A stretch of 47,618 nt of DNA, from NCBI GenBank assembly GCA_002747255.1, contig PDUC01000058.1:1-47618 (forward strand). Reading direction: 5' to 3'. The notes below the pieces were generated by a model. It worked only from the letters and a program-made list of their open reading frames with translations. It ran no database searches and was not told the DNA's origin. Below, piece after piece: positions 24,624-32,168 of this stretch; the stretch's first letter is position 1, and the number at the start of each line of letters is the position of its first letter. The stretch is from Acidobacteriota bacterium. Its GTDB lineage: Bacteria; Acidobacteriota; Holophagae; Acanthopleuribacterales; Acanthopleuribacteraceae. A program made the position numbers and the translations under genes.

Positions 24624-25766
24624 TCATAGTTCATCAAGGGGGTCCTTTGAAGTGGACGCCTCTTCTGAAAGTGAATGCTCCCTCTTTATGACTTCGTCTT
24701 CCTCTCTTCGTGGTTTGGGGGGAGTTGTCCGTTCAAATGCCTCACCAGAAGCTGACATGCCGGGGGTTTCCAGTTCGGTCAGCAGCTCAAATAAACTGTA
24801 AACAAGCTCGTTCAATGCCTCCAGGTCAAATGAGCTAATGGAGAAGCTGGGTATATTTTCCGCTTCCAGTCTTTGCTTTAAACGGATGATTTCTTCCGCT
24901 CGATCGTGCTTGAGGTCGCTTTTTGTGAAGACAACCACCCGTTTCTTGCGGTCCAGGATGTCACTGTATTTGTTGAGTTCCAAATTGATGGTTTCCCAGG
25001 AATAGTCCATACTGCGTTCCGGATCCGTGGGATCAAGCAGGATCAGGAGAAGCCGGGTGCGCTCAATATGTCTTAAAAAACGGTGTCCCAAACCCAAACC
25101 TTCGTGTGCACCTTCAATTAAGCCGGGGATATCGGCCATAACAAAACTGTTCCAGGCACCGACTTTTACCACTCCCAGATTGGGCACTAGCGTCGTGAAC
25201 GGGTAGGAAGCGACCTTGGGATTGGCACTGGAAACCTGTCGAATGAGTGTCGATTTGCCCGCGTTGGGAAATCCCACCAGACCCACATCTGCCATTACCT
25301 TGAGTTCAAACTTCGCCCAGAAGCCCACACCTTTTTGACCTTCCTGGGCGAATTTCGGCGCCTGGCGGGAAGCGGTCGTAAAATGAGCGTTCCCTTTGCC
25401 ACCCTGTCCGCCTTTGGCTATAATGCTTTCTTCACCGGCTTGTGTCAGGTTGGCGAGAAGGGTTCCGGACTCGAAATCTCTAACCAGGGTTCCTTTCGGA
25501 ACATCCAGGTAGAGTGTCTCTCCGCTGGCACCCGTCATATTGGAACCGCGACCTCTCTTACCGTCTTCCGCGCGATAGTGCCTTTGGTTTCTCAAAGGCA
25601 TCAACGTGTTGTATTTCGGGGCGACTCGCACAACAACGTCACCGCCTTTGCCGCCGTCTCCTCCATCTGGACCACCGCGGGCAACGTACTTCTCACGACG
25701 GAAACTCACACATCCATTTCCACCGGAACCCGATTGTACAAATAACTTCAGTTCATCGATAAACAT
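24624..25766 (-). CDS. obgE: GTPase ObgE/CgtA
   Basis: Ribosome-associated GTPase needed for 50S maturation and stress control. The 380 residues begin with the glycine-rich Obg fold (SGSGGNGCVSFRREK and GGDGGKGGDVVV). The G domain follows: G1 GFPNAGKSTL, switch region SYPFTTLVPNLGVV, G3 ADIPGLIEGAHEGLGLGH, G4 FTKSDL and G5 SISSFD. After the G domain comes only a charged ~50-residue tail, with no OCT domain. The gene lies 54 nt after rpmA, behind an intrinsic terminator that would lower its expression relative to L21/L27. Confidence 0.95.
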   Translation of the reverse strand: MFIDELKLFVQSGSGGNGCVSFRREKYVARGGPDGGDGGKGGDVVVRVAPKYNTLMPLRNQRHYRAEDGKRGRGSNMTGASGETLYLDVPKGTLVRDFESGTLLANLTQAGEESIIAKGGQGGKGNAHFTTASRQAPKFAQEGQKGVGFWAKFELKVMADVGLVGFPNAGKSTLIRQVSSANPKVASYPFTTLVPNLGVVKVGAWNSFVMADIPGLIEGAHEGLGLGHRFLRHIERTRLLLILLDPTDPERSMDYSWETINLELNKYSDILDRKKRVVVFTKSDLKHDRAEEIIRLKQRLEAENIPSFSISSFDLEALNELVYSLFELLTELETPGMSASGEAFERTTPPKPRREEDEVIKREHSLSEEASTSKDPLDEL

Positions 25767-25771
25767 GACAC

Positions 25772-25797
25772 AAAAAAAGCCCCGAAAAAGCGGGGCT
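25772..25797 (-). terminator. intrinsic terminator between rpmA and obgE
   Basis: Read on the minus strand, a perfect AGCCCCG/CGGGGCT stem with a 6-nt loop is followed by a run of U's. It lies 22 nt after the rpmA stop and just before the obgE start. It would separate abundant L21/L27 mRNA from the lower-level obgE-rsfS-rlmH transcript, with some read-through. Confidence 0.85.
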
Positions 25798-25819
25798 CCT
25801 CAATTGCTTTACACTACCT

Positions 25820-26074
25820 TCAAGAGGGAATGATATTGATGTATTTCCCAAGCCGTCCTCGATCGCGGAACTCAACCGTTCCATCCACGCGGGCAAAAAT
25901 AGTGTCGTCTTTTCCCAAACCGGCATTGGTGCCTGGCTTGAATTTAGTGCCTCTCTGGCGAACAATAATAGTGCCACCCGATACCAACTGACCGCCAAAC
26001 CTCTTGACGCCAAGTCTTTGCGCGTTACTGTCGCGACCGTTTTTTGAACTACCTAGACCTTTCTTATGAGCCAT
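25820..26074 (-). CDS. rpmA: 50S ribosomal protein L27
   Basis: Ribosomal protein near the peptidyl-transferase centre. The 84 residues start [20 protein letters not shown], the classic N-terminus that reaches the P-site t[20 protein letters not shown] and [14 protein letters not shown] follow. There is no N-terminal extension of the kind cleaved in many Firmicutes. It is 20 nt downstream of rplU and before an intrinsic terminator. Confidence 0.97.
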   Translation of the reverse strand: MAHKKGLGSSKNGRDSNAQRLGVKRFGGQLVSGGTIIVRQRGTKFKPGTNAGLGKDDTIFARVDGTVEFRDRGRLGKYINIIPS

Positions 26075-26094
26075 TTCTTACCTCTGTTTCTCTC

Positions 26095-26412
26095 TTATTT
26101 TCCTGGGATAGCATCGATTCTCAGTGAGAATACGTTTTGACGATGACCGTTTTTCTTTCTGTAGGTCTGTCGGCGATGCTTCTTGAAAACAATAACTTTT
26201 TTGTCGCGGAATTCGCGAACAACGGTTGCTTTTACTTTTTCTTCAAGGAGAGGGGTGCCAACTTTGAACTCGTTTCCATCGTGAGCAGCCAAAACAGGAA
26301 GCTCTACTTCCTCACCTTCGGCTTTCCCGGGAATTCGCTCAACTTTGATTTCATCTCCCGGTTTTACAGTGAATTGTTGTCCACCGGTTTGAATGATTGC
26401 ATACGCTTGCAT
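26095..26412 (-). CDS. rplU: 50S ribosomal protein L21
   Basis: Ribosomal protein binding 23S rRNA. The 105 residues begin AYAIIQTGGQQFTVKPGDEI, and the RNA-binding C-terminal part has KVIVFKKHRRQTYRKKNGHRQ. TGGAGGAACGC gives a strong ribosome-binding site. First gene of the rplU-rpmA-obgE order that is conserved in many phyla. A good promoter lies 47 nt upstream. Confidence 0.97.
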   Translation of the reverse strand: MQAYAIIQTGGQQFTVKPGDEIKVERIPGKAEGEEVELPVLAAHDGNEFKVGTPLLEEKVKATVVREFRDKKVIVFKKHRRQTYRKKNGHRQNVFSLRIDAIPGK

Positions 26413-26458
26413 TTTGCGTTCCTCCAGTATTCATACGGGCTCAAAAAGCCGAACGCCT

Positions 26459-26487
26459 AGTTTAATGGAATGCCCAATTGCTGTCAA
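26459..26487 (-). promoter_or_regulatory. promoter of rplU-rpmA
   Basis: On the minus strand, TTGACA (26487-26482, perfect), a 17-nt spacer and TAAACT (26464-26459). The short leader of about 40 nt leaves little room for an L21-type autogenous RNA element. Confidence 0.65.
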
Positions 26488-26640
26488 TGAGATAATTTTC
26501 TTTTTTTGTTTGAAAAAAATCATTCACTTATCCTGAAAACACCATCCAGACTGCGTGCACAGGAACTTTCCGCTGACATTCAGCATGCAAGGTTAAAAGT
26601 GCAGTTTCTAAAAGACGATCAAAAGTCGAATGAGAAGTTA

Positions 26641-27684
26641 CTAATTCTGTTTGTACAGGTACACATCTCTTTTGGGATAGGGAATTTCGATGCCCGCTTC
26701 ATTGAGCCTATTGTACATTTCCGTGTTGAGTCTGTCTTCCAGTCTGTTTTTCTGAGCCGGATGTTTAACCCAGCAGCAAAGATCGAATATCAAGCCGCTA
26801 TCTCCAAGACTCACGAGAAAAACTTCAGGCTTTGGATCATTCAAGGCAAGTTCTTCATCCAAACCAACTTTCAACAGGACCTCGCGAACCTGTTCCGCGT
26901 TGGACCCATAGGCCACAGACGTGGAAACCCGAATGCGGTACATTTCCGATGGTCCACCACTTTGATTGATAATCTTCTCATTGCCAATTACCGAATTGGG
27001 AATGATGATTTCCACATCGTCGCGTGTCATAATTCGCGTACTGCGCAAACCAATATTGGTCACATGACCTCGCTCGCCGCTTCCCAAGACAATGTAATCA
27101 CCAATTTTATAAGGGGCATCTGCCATAATGGAGACGCCGGAAAACAAATTGGCAAGTGAATCCTTGGCCGCAAAACCCAGAACAAGGCCGACCACGCTTG
27201 CGGAAGTTAAAAGAGCCGTGGCGTTTTTGCCCCAGGTCAATAGAGCCAGGTAACTACCCACTACGAAAACGACAATTTTTAAAATCATGATAAAAAGGGG
27301 CTTTGTTCTGAGCTGGATGAGCGTTTGACCTTTCCGCTCATACGCCCAATCTACAAAAAAGGCACCAAATCCCATTCCGGCAAATACCCAAAAAGCGATA
27401 ATTAAGGTGTTAATGACCTTTTGGACAATGGTCAATGGGCCAGACGATATGTGCAGGGGATAACAGCTGAGGTATAAACCATAGAGTAAAATGGTCGCGA
27501 AAATGGGTCTTCGAACCACTTCCAGGAGGTGATCGTACAAATGGACTTTTATTTTTTTTGCAATTCTCTTGAGCAGTTGATCCATAATGAACCGGACAAG
27601 ATACGCCAGCAGGATGGTCGATAGAGCTATGGCGAGTGAATTGATAACGGGTGAATTGATAATTGTTACATCCCATTTAATCAT
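26641..27684 (-). CDS. MscS-family mechanosensitive channel
   Basis: Small-conductance channel that opens on hypo-osmotic shock. The 347 residues show an N-terminal hydrophobic helix, further membrane helices between about residues 60 and 160, and the pore helix VVGLVLGFAAKDSLANLFSG with the Gly/Ala pattern of TM3. The soluble beta domain follows (YKIGDYIVLGSGERGHVTNIGLRSTRI and VIIPNSVIGNEKIIN, in parts). ATG 27684 has GGAG seven nt upstream; the frame extends to 27753 without a better site. It stands alone, 150 bp upstream of the rplU promoter. Confidence 0.9.
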   Translation of the reverse strand: MIKWDVTIINSPVINSLAIALSTILLAYLVRFIMDQLLKRIAKKIKVHLYDHLLEVVRRPIFATILLYGLYLSCYPLHISSGPLTIVQKVINTLIIAFWVFAGMGFGAFFVDWAYERKGQTLIQLRTKPLFIMILKIVVFVVGSYLALLTWGKNATALLTSASVVGLVLGFAAKDSLANLFSGVSIMADAPYKIGDYIVLGSGERGHVTNIGLRSTRIMTRDDVEIIIPNSVIGNEKIINQSGGPSEMYRIRVSTSVAYGSNAEQVREVLLKVGLDEELALNDPKPEVFLVSLGDSGLIFDLCCWVKHPAQKNRLEDRLNTEMYNRLNEAGIEIPYPKRDVYLYKQN

Positions 27685-28025
27685 GGTGTTTCTCCATTTG
27701 AAGGCTGTTTTTCCGTCTGGGGCAACAAGTAAGACCTTCTTTCTGGATACCATTATAACTCATCTTTTAAAGGCACAATTGAAATTCCGCTTCTCATCAA
27801 ACGGGGATGTCACCAGCTTCCATCTTTTGTCAAATGTCATGCTCAAGACCCTTGCTATGTGTTAACAAGCTGCCAGCTTCAGTAAAATCAAGAATGAGTT
27901 AAGCCTGTTTCGTTTTTTTTAATTGAAAAGAACCGTTAGCGACTTTCAGCTTTGCGGTCAGGGTATCGCTTGCTGCAGGCTCCCCAAGAGAGGTCAAAAT
28001 CTGCATCATGCCTTCTTTTTCTTTC
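27685..28025. other. intergenic region upstream of mscS and the small membrane protein gene
   Basis: About 340 bp between divergent genes, A+T-rich, with no RNA gene or repeat that I can recognise. It should contain the mscS promoter. Confidence 0.5.
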
Positions 28026-28034
28026 TGCTATAAT
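28026..28034 (+). promoter_or_regulatory. extended -10 promoter of the 28070 gene
   Basis: TGCTATAAT: a perfect -10 hexamer with the TG extension, and no clear -35. It lies 35 nt before the ATG. The spacing fits a short leader for the small gene and the WYL regulator behind it. Confidence 0.55.
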
Positions 28035-28069
28035 CTGCAATCAACGGTCCATTGTCAAAGGAGACCCCT

Positions 28070-28543
28070 ATGTTCAAAATGATTAAATTCTTTTTTAAGT
28101 TTATTTTTTTTATCGTCTTTGTGGCTGTTGCGCTAATTATCGCTGGCAACTATCAGCTCGTTAAATCCTCATCCGGGTTCCACGTTTTGGAAAGAGAAGA
28201 TTGGGGATTTTCAGATTGTTATGTCAACACAACCGATTGGAGTGCACTCGACTTTGCCAAAAACCCGCGAATTTCAACCGAACTCTTTAAGGATCACTTT
28301 CAGGCATTGCTCAGCGATACTAAAAAAGGTGTACAGAACTGGTGGAAAGATGTATCGAAAGATAACAATATGCCCGAACTTCAAAATATTAAAAAGGAGT
28401 TTGACTCGGCCCTGGATCAATTGAATCACGCTCTCAAAAACAACGAAATCGATATTGAGAAATACAAATCGAAGCTCAAGGAACTCAAGCAAAAAACAGA
28501 GCGAAAAATTAAAAAAGTAATGAAAGCCTTAAAAGAAGAATAA
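28070..28543 (+). CDS. membrane-anchored hypothetical protein, 157 residues
   Basis: Family not recognised. One N-terminal hydrophobic helix (MIKFFFKFIFFIVFVAVALI) would anchor it with most of the protein outside the cytosol. The last ~70 residues are strongly charged and likely coiled coil (QLNHALKNNEIDIEKYKSK then a Lys/Glu-rich end). ATG 28070 follows AAAGGAGACCCCT. It is 14 nt upstream of the WYL regulator on the same strand, so the two probably share one transcript. Confidence 0.7.
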   Translation: MFKMIKFFFKFIFFIVFVAVALIIAGNYQLVKSSSGFHVLEREDWGFSDCYVNTTDWSALDFAKNPRISTELFKDHFQALLSDTKKGVQNWWKDVSKDNNMPELQNIKKEFDSALDQLNHALKNNEIDIEKYKSKLKELKQKTERKIKKVMKALKEE

Positions 28544-28557
28544 ACGAGGATGACTTC

Positions 28558-29508
28558 ATGATGAACGCACTGGATCGTGTCTATTATTTTCATGAACTGG
28601 TCAGAAAGGGAAAATACCCCAATGCTGCCGATATTGAAGAAGTCTTCAAGGTCACTGGAGCCACCGCCAGGAAGGATATCTCTTACCTCAAAGAGCGCTT
28701 GTTGGCTCCACTTGTTTACGATGAAGGTCACGAGGGATACACCTACATAGATATGTTTCACCTGCCCTTTGAGAACAATCCCCGGTTTCTTTTTTTCATC
28801 AGCCTGGTTAATCATATGGCAGAAGAAAGCGGCTTGGTCGGTCTGCCTGAGATTCAAACCATTAAAGATAAGCTCAATGCCATGCTTCCTCAATCCTACC
28901 GCAATGTCCTTAATTCGATTTGGACAGAGTGGGTGGAAATTGAATACGTGGACTCCAGGGTCTTACAGGGAATTATTGAAGCTCTTCATCTTGGCAATGC
29001 GGTTTCCTTTGTCTATCACTCGGTCAAGGGTGAGCGTTCGGAACGTATCGTTGACCCTTGGCGTCTGCTCAATTATCAAGGGCGATGGTATTTGATAGCT
29101 TATTGTCAGGAAAGGAAAGACAGGCGGCATTTTCACTGCGCGAGGATCAGAAAAATCAACGTCCTGCGGGAAAAACGGTCCGTTGAAGTTCCGGACAATT
29201 TAAGGGAAATGGAAAAAGGTTTCGGTATTTTTAAAGGTCGAAAAACTCGGGATGTCCGTATTTTCTTCAAAAAAGAAGCCGCCGCAGTTGTCAAATACCA
29301 GGTATGGCACAATGAACAGATGGTTCAAACGGCACCGGGCGGCATCATTCTCACCGTTCCGGCGGCCGATGAGCGGGAAATTATGATGAAAATCATGCAG
29401 TATGGCAGCAACGCGCGTGTTCTTGAGCCCGCGAGCCTGAGGGAACAAATCCGCATGGAAGTGAAGAAGATGCTCAGTGAATTCGATGAGCTGGAAGAGG
29501 CGACTTGA
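28558..29508 (+). CDS. WYL-domain transcriptional regulator
   Basis: A 316-residue DeoR/WYL-type regulator. The N-terminal ~60 residues form a helix-turn-helix (ADIEEVFKVTGATARKDISY). The central WYL domain (about 135-210) contains IIEALHLGNAVSFVYHS, RIVDPWRLLNYQGRWYLIAYC and RRHFHCARIRKINVL. The C-terminal extension (WCX-like) ends with KMLSEFDELEEA. WYL domains sense nucleic-acid or nucleotide ligands. No target operon is evident; the small membrane protein gene just upstream is the nearest candidate. Confidence 0.88.
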   Translation: MMNALDRVYYFHELVRKGKYPNAADIEEVFKVTGATARKDISYLKERLLAPLVYDEGHEGYTYIDMFHLPFENNPRFLFFISLVNHMAEESGLVGLPEIQTIKDKLNAMLPQSYRNVLNSIWTEWVEIEYVDSRVLQGIIEALHLGNAVSFVYHSVKGERSERIVDPWRLLNYQGRWYLIAYCQERKDRRHFHCARIRKINVLREKRSVEVPDNLREMEKGFGIFKGRKTRDVRIFFKKEAAAVVKYQVWHNEQMVQTAPGGIILTVPAADEREIMMKIMQYGSNARVLEPASLREQIRMEVKKMLSEFDELEEAT

Positions 29509-29607
29509 GAACGCGGTGCCATGCCGATGTTTTCAGCCTTTGTTTTTCCGGCTCGAAGTGCGTGTGCCAACCGTCGATGCTATTGTGGTTTGCAAAATGC
29601 AATTCAG

Positions 29608-29636
29608 GCACGCGGCAGACTTGAGATGCCGCGTGC
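29608..29636. terminator. perfect hairpin between convergent genes
   Basis: A 10-bp perfect inverted repeat GCACGCGGCA/TGCCGCGTGC with a 9-nt loop. It lies between the WYL gene (stop 29508) and the convergent dockerin protein gene (stop 29641). Neither strand has a good T-tract after it. It may be a bidirectional hairpin that stops transcription or protects 3' ends. Confidence 0.45.
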
Positions 29637-29640
29637 GGCA

Positions 29641-31584
29641 CTATAACGATTCGTTCCAGTTGCCTACCAGAATAAGCAGGTCATCCAAATCAACTTCAGC
29701 ATCTCCGTCCATGTCCACCGGACCGACTTTTATTCCTCCATTGGTGCCCACCTGTACCACCAGGTCCAGAATATTGATGAAGCCATCCAGGTTGTGATCG
29801 GGAGAGAGAGGAGATGAAATGACAGTTAATACCACTTGATTTTGGTCGTATGAAATATCAAAAGTTCCAGAAGAAACGACATCCAGGGAAGAGAAGGAGA
29901 TAGACGAGGCGTCCAGTACCGTAAACGACTGTCCGGGTTGGGGAAGAAAGCCCTTAATGGGTATGATTCTCAAGTCTCCATCAAGTGATGCGGTTCCTGT
30001 CACAGCGAGTTGAGATGCATTTAGAGATCCTGATGCGGCCGCCAGCTCGACAGTCAGTGTGCCATTTGCACTTTGCGTGTAATCGCCTTCAATGTGCAGT
30101 GTTCCCGGGTTTGAATAAGTACCTGGCTTAACTGTGCCGCCATTGACGGTAAGATCGCTGTAAACCCTGCCCGTACCCGTGACACTACCTTCACTTATTT
30201 CAATACCGCCGTAGGAGTGCAGGTTACCTTGAATATAGATTCTGCTTCCCGCATGCGTTTGCAGCTGACTCGGCTGGGTGATTTCGAGATTGGTACTATC
30301 TTCAGCGATCAGCCAGCCGTAGTTGTGAATATCCATTCCGTCTCCATACAAAGTAAGCGTAGAATTGGGAAAGCTGGATCTTACAATTCCGTGGTTGATG
30401 AGTCCGCCGGAGATATTGTTCCTTCCTTGAATGGTGTGGTGCTGTGAGTTGGTTAGCACCTGACCTGGCGCAATTACAATTTCTCCAGTGTCGAGGACGA
30501 TTTTGCCACCGCCCGTCAAGGTCGCGATCTCTGGCACGGATACGGAAGACACAAAAGTGGCGTCACCCAACGTTAGATCTATTGTTCCGTTATTCTCGAG
30601 AACATTCTCAAGAATAAGAGTCGAATCCCGGGCAAACTGCACATTTGCAAAATTCCTGACATTGGTCAGTGTGAGAGCGACTCCTCCTTCCACATAACAA
30701 AGGCCATCACCATAAGAATAAAGATCCATACCTGAAATGTAATCACTGTATAACGTGATCCTTGAGTGATCCGCGATTAACGCATGTTCGGATGGTCTTC
30801 TGTTTTTATCCACTTTTTCATCTAAAAAGATGTCACACTCGATGACTAAATTTCCTTCATTCTCTGCCACTAATAACCCGCTGTTATCGATGCCACCTTG
30901 AGATTCAAGCATTAAAATTTCATCACTAATATTGGCTGTAATGGTGCCGTGGTTGCGCAGATCACAGTTGATGAATCCACTGCCACCGGATATGGTATGG
31001 TTGCTGTCATTGAACAATACGTACCCGCTGCCGGTAATGCTTCCGTTGTTTCTGATGATTAATTCGCCAGAGCCTTGTAAGGTCGCGTTAGCTTGCAAAT
31101 TCATTGAACCGCCACTTCCTTGTTCAGGCAAACCAATATGGATTTCACCTGAATTGGCGATAATACAGTTTTCGCCCAACACACTCAGGTTAGCTCGATC
31201 CAGACAGGATAAAGAACCGTGATTTTCAATTCCGGAATAAACAGCCAGAACGGAAGAAGGCCCTGAAACCATGAGCTCAGTGTTTGACATGGACTGAATG
31301 ATGAGCTGATAAATGCTGGCAGAACCAATCAACTCGACAGGCCCGCCGGCTAAAGTAACAGTGTCACTTGAACTCGGAAAAGCAGGTTCTGACCCGCATT
31401 CCTCTTCTCCCCAATTATTTTGTATGTAGAAAAATATCACCGCACATGGTTCGCCCTGACAGGTTGCGTTCCAACTGCTGTTTCCGCATGTTCCGGTCCA
31501 AACAAAGTTTGCAGAATAGATTGACGGGGTCAATGACAACAGTGCAATACTGACAAGACTAGAAAACTTCAATGTGAACTTCAT
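29641..31584 (-). CDS. secreted beta-helix protein with C-terminal dockerin-like repeats
   Basis: A 647-residue exported protein. The signal peptide is KFTLKFSSLVSIALLSLTPS, with cleavage probably after IYSA. A long repetitive region (about 60-560) of short Gly/Asn-rich strands follows (e.g. GSGELIIRNNGSITGSGYV, DGDLRIIPIKGF), like autotransporter passenger beta-helices, with the autotransporter-type GTLTVELA segment. There is no outer-membrane barrel. Instead, two dockerin type I-like Ca-binding loops lie at the end: DHNLDGFINILDL and DMDGDAEVDLDDLLIL. A calcium-dependent surface or secreted role is inferred. GAGGTACCCT precedes the ATG. Confidence 0.75.
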   Translation of the reverse strand: MKFTLKFSSLVSIALLSLTPSIYSANFVWTGTCGNSSWNATCQGEPCAVIFFYIQNNWGEEECGSEPAFPSSSDTVTLAGGPVELIGSASIYQLIIQSMSNTELMVSGPSSVLAVYSGIENHGSLSCLDRANLSVLGENCIIANSGEIHIGLPEQGSGGSMNLQANATLQGSGELIIRNNGSITGSGYVLFNDSNHTISGGSGFINCDLRNHGTITANISDEILMLESQGGIDNSGLLVAENEGNLVIECDIFLDEKVDKNRRPSEHALIADHSRITLYSDYISGMDLYSYGDGLCYVEGGVALTLTNVRNFANVQFARDSTLILENVLENNGTIDLTLGDATFVSSVSVPEIATLTGGGKIVLDTGEIVIAPGQVLTNSQHHTIQGRNNISGGLINHGIVRSSFPNSTLTLYGDGMDIHNYGWLIAEDSTNLEITQPSQLQTHAGSRIYIQGNLHSYGGIEISEGSVTGTGRVYSDLTVNGGTVKPGTYSNPGTLHIEGDYTQSANGTLTVELAAASGSLNASQLAVTGTASLDGDLRIIPIKGFLPQPGQSFTVLDASSISFSSLDVVSSGTFDISYDQNQVVLTVISSPLSPDHNLDGFINILDLVVQVGTNGGIKVGPVDMDGDAEVDLDDLLILVGNWNESL

Positions 31585-32168
31585 AGGGTACCTCTTTAAA
31601 TTCTTTAATCCGCTCTTTAAAAAATAGAAAGGGATGTATTGATTTCTTTGGGATTCAATTTAACTTGAATGTCGAAAATATGCAAGCGGTACAAGATACA
31701 CTTTTAACGTCCTGATATGCCTGAAGGCCCAACGGTTAAGCGGAGTCTTCCTTTGTTCATCATCCCGTTAATTGCACTAGGTCATACAAAATTAATGTAC
31801 TTAACACGGTCTTGTCAAGGTTGAAGTCACGGTGTTTTTGCTCTGTTTTCAGTGTTTAGATTGAAACTGTAAGGGGCAGCACAAAATATAAATTTTTACA
31901 ATGAAGCGTACTTGATGAGTTTCGTCATTGACAAATTGCATGCTGGGAGTCAGAATTCAATCAAACTAAATTCGGCAGTTGAAGCCGTAGCGAGAGTGGC
32001 TGTGGTCTGGAAAAAAGTTGATGGTTTCTGTTTCGTGGCCTAATCAGTGATGGCGTCATGATGAGTCAAAGCCATTGTAAAACATCAGAATTTTCACCAC
32101 AGTTGCAACTTGCCGGATTCAGAATCAATACAGTTAATTAGAAGGGCTTTGAATCAGAGGAATCAACC
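31585..32168. other. intergenic region between divergent genes
   Basis: 584 bp between the dockerin protein and the large kinase. It contains one candidate promoter (31790-31818) and no open frame with a ribosome-binding site. I see no RNA gene or repeat. Confidence 0.5.
31790..31818 (-). promoter_or_regulatory. candidate promoter for the dockerin protein gene
   Basis: On the minus strand TTGACA (31818-31813) is perfect. After 17 nt the -10 is TTAATT (31795-31790), or TAATTT one base later. It lies about 200 nt upstream of the start codon, so the leader would be long. Confidence 0.35.
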
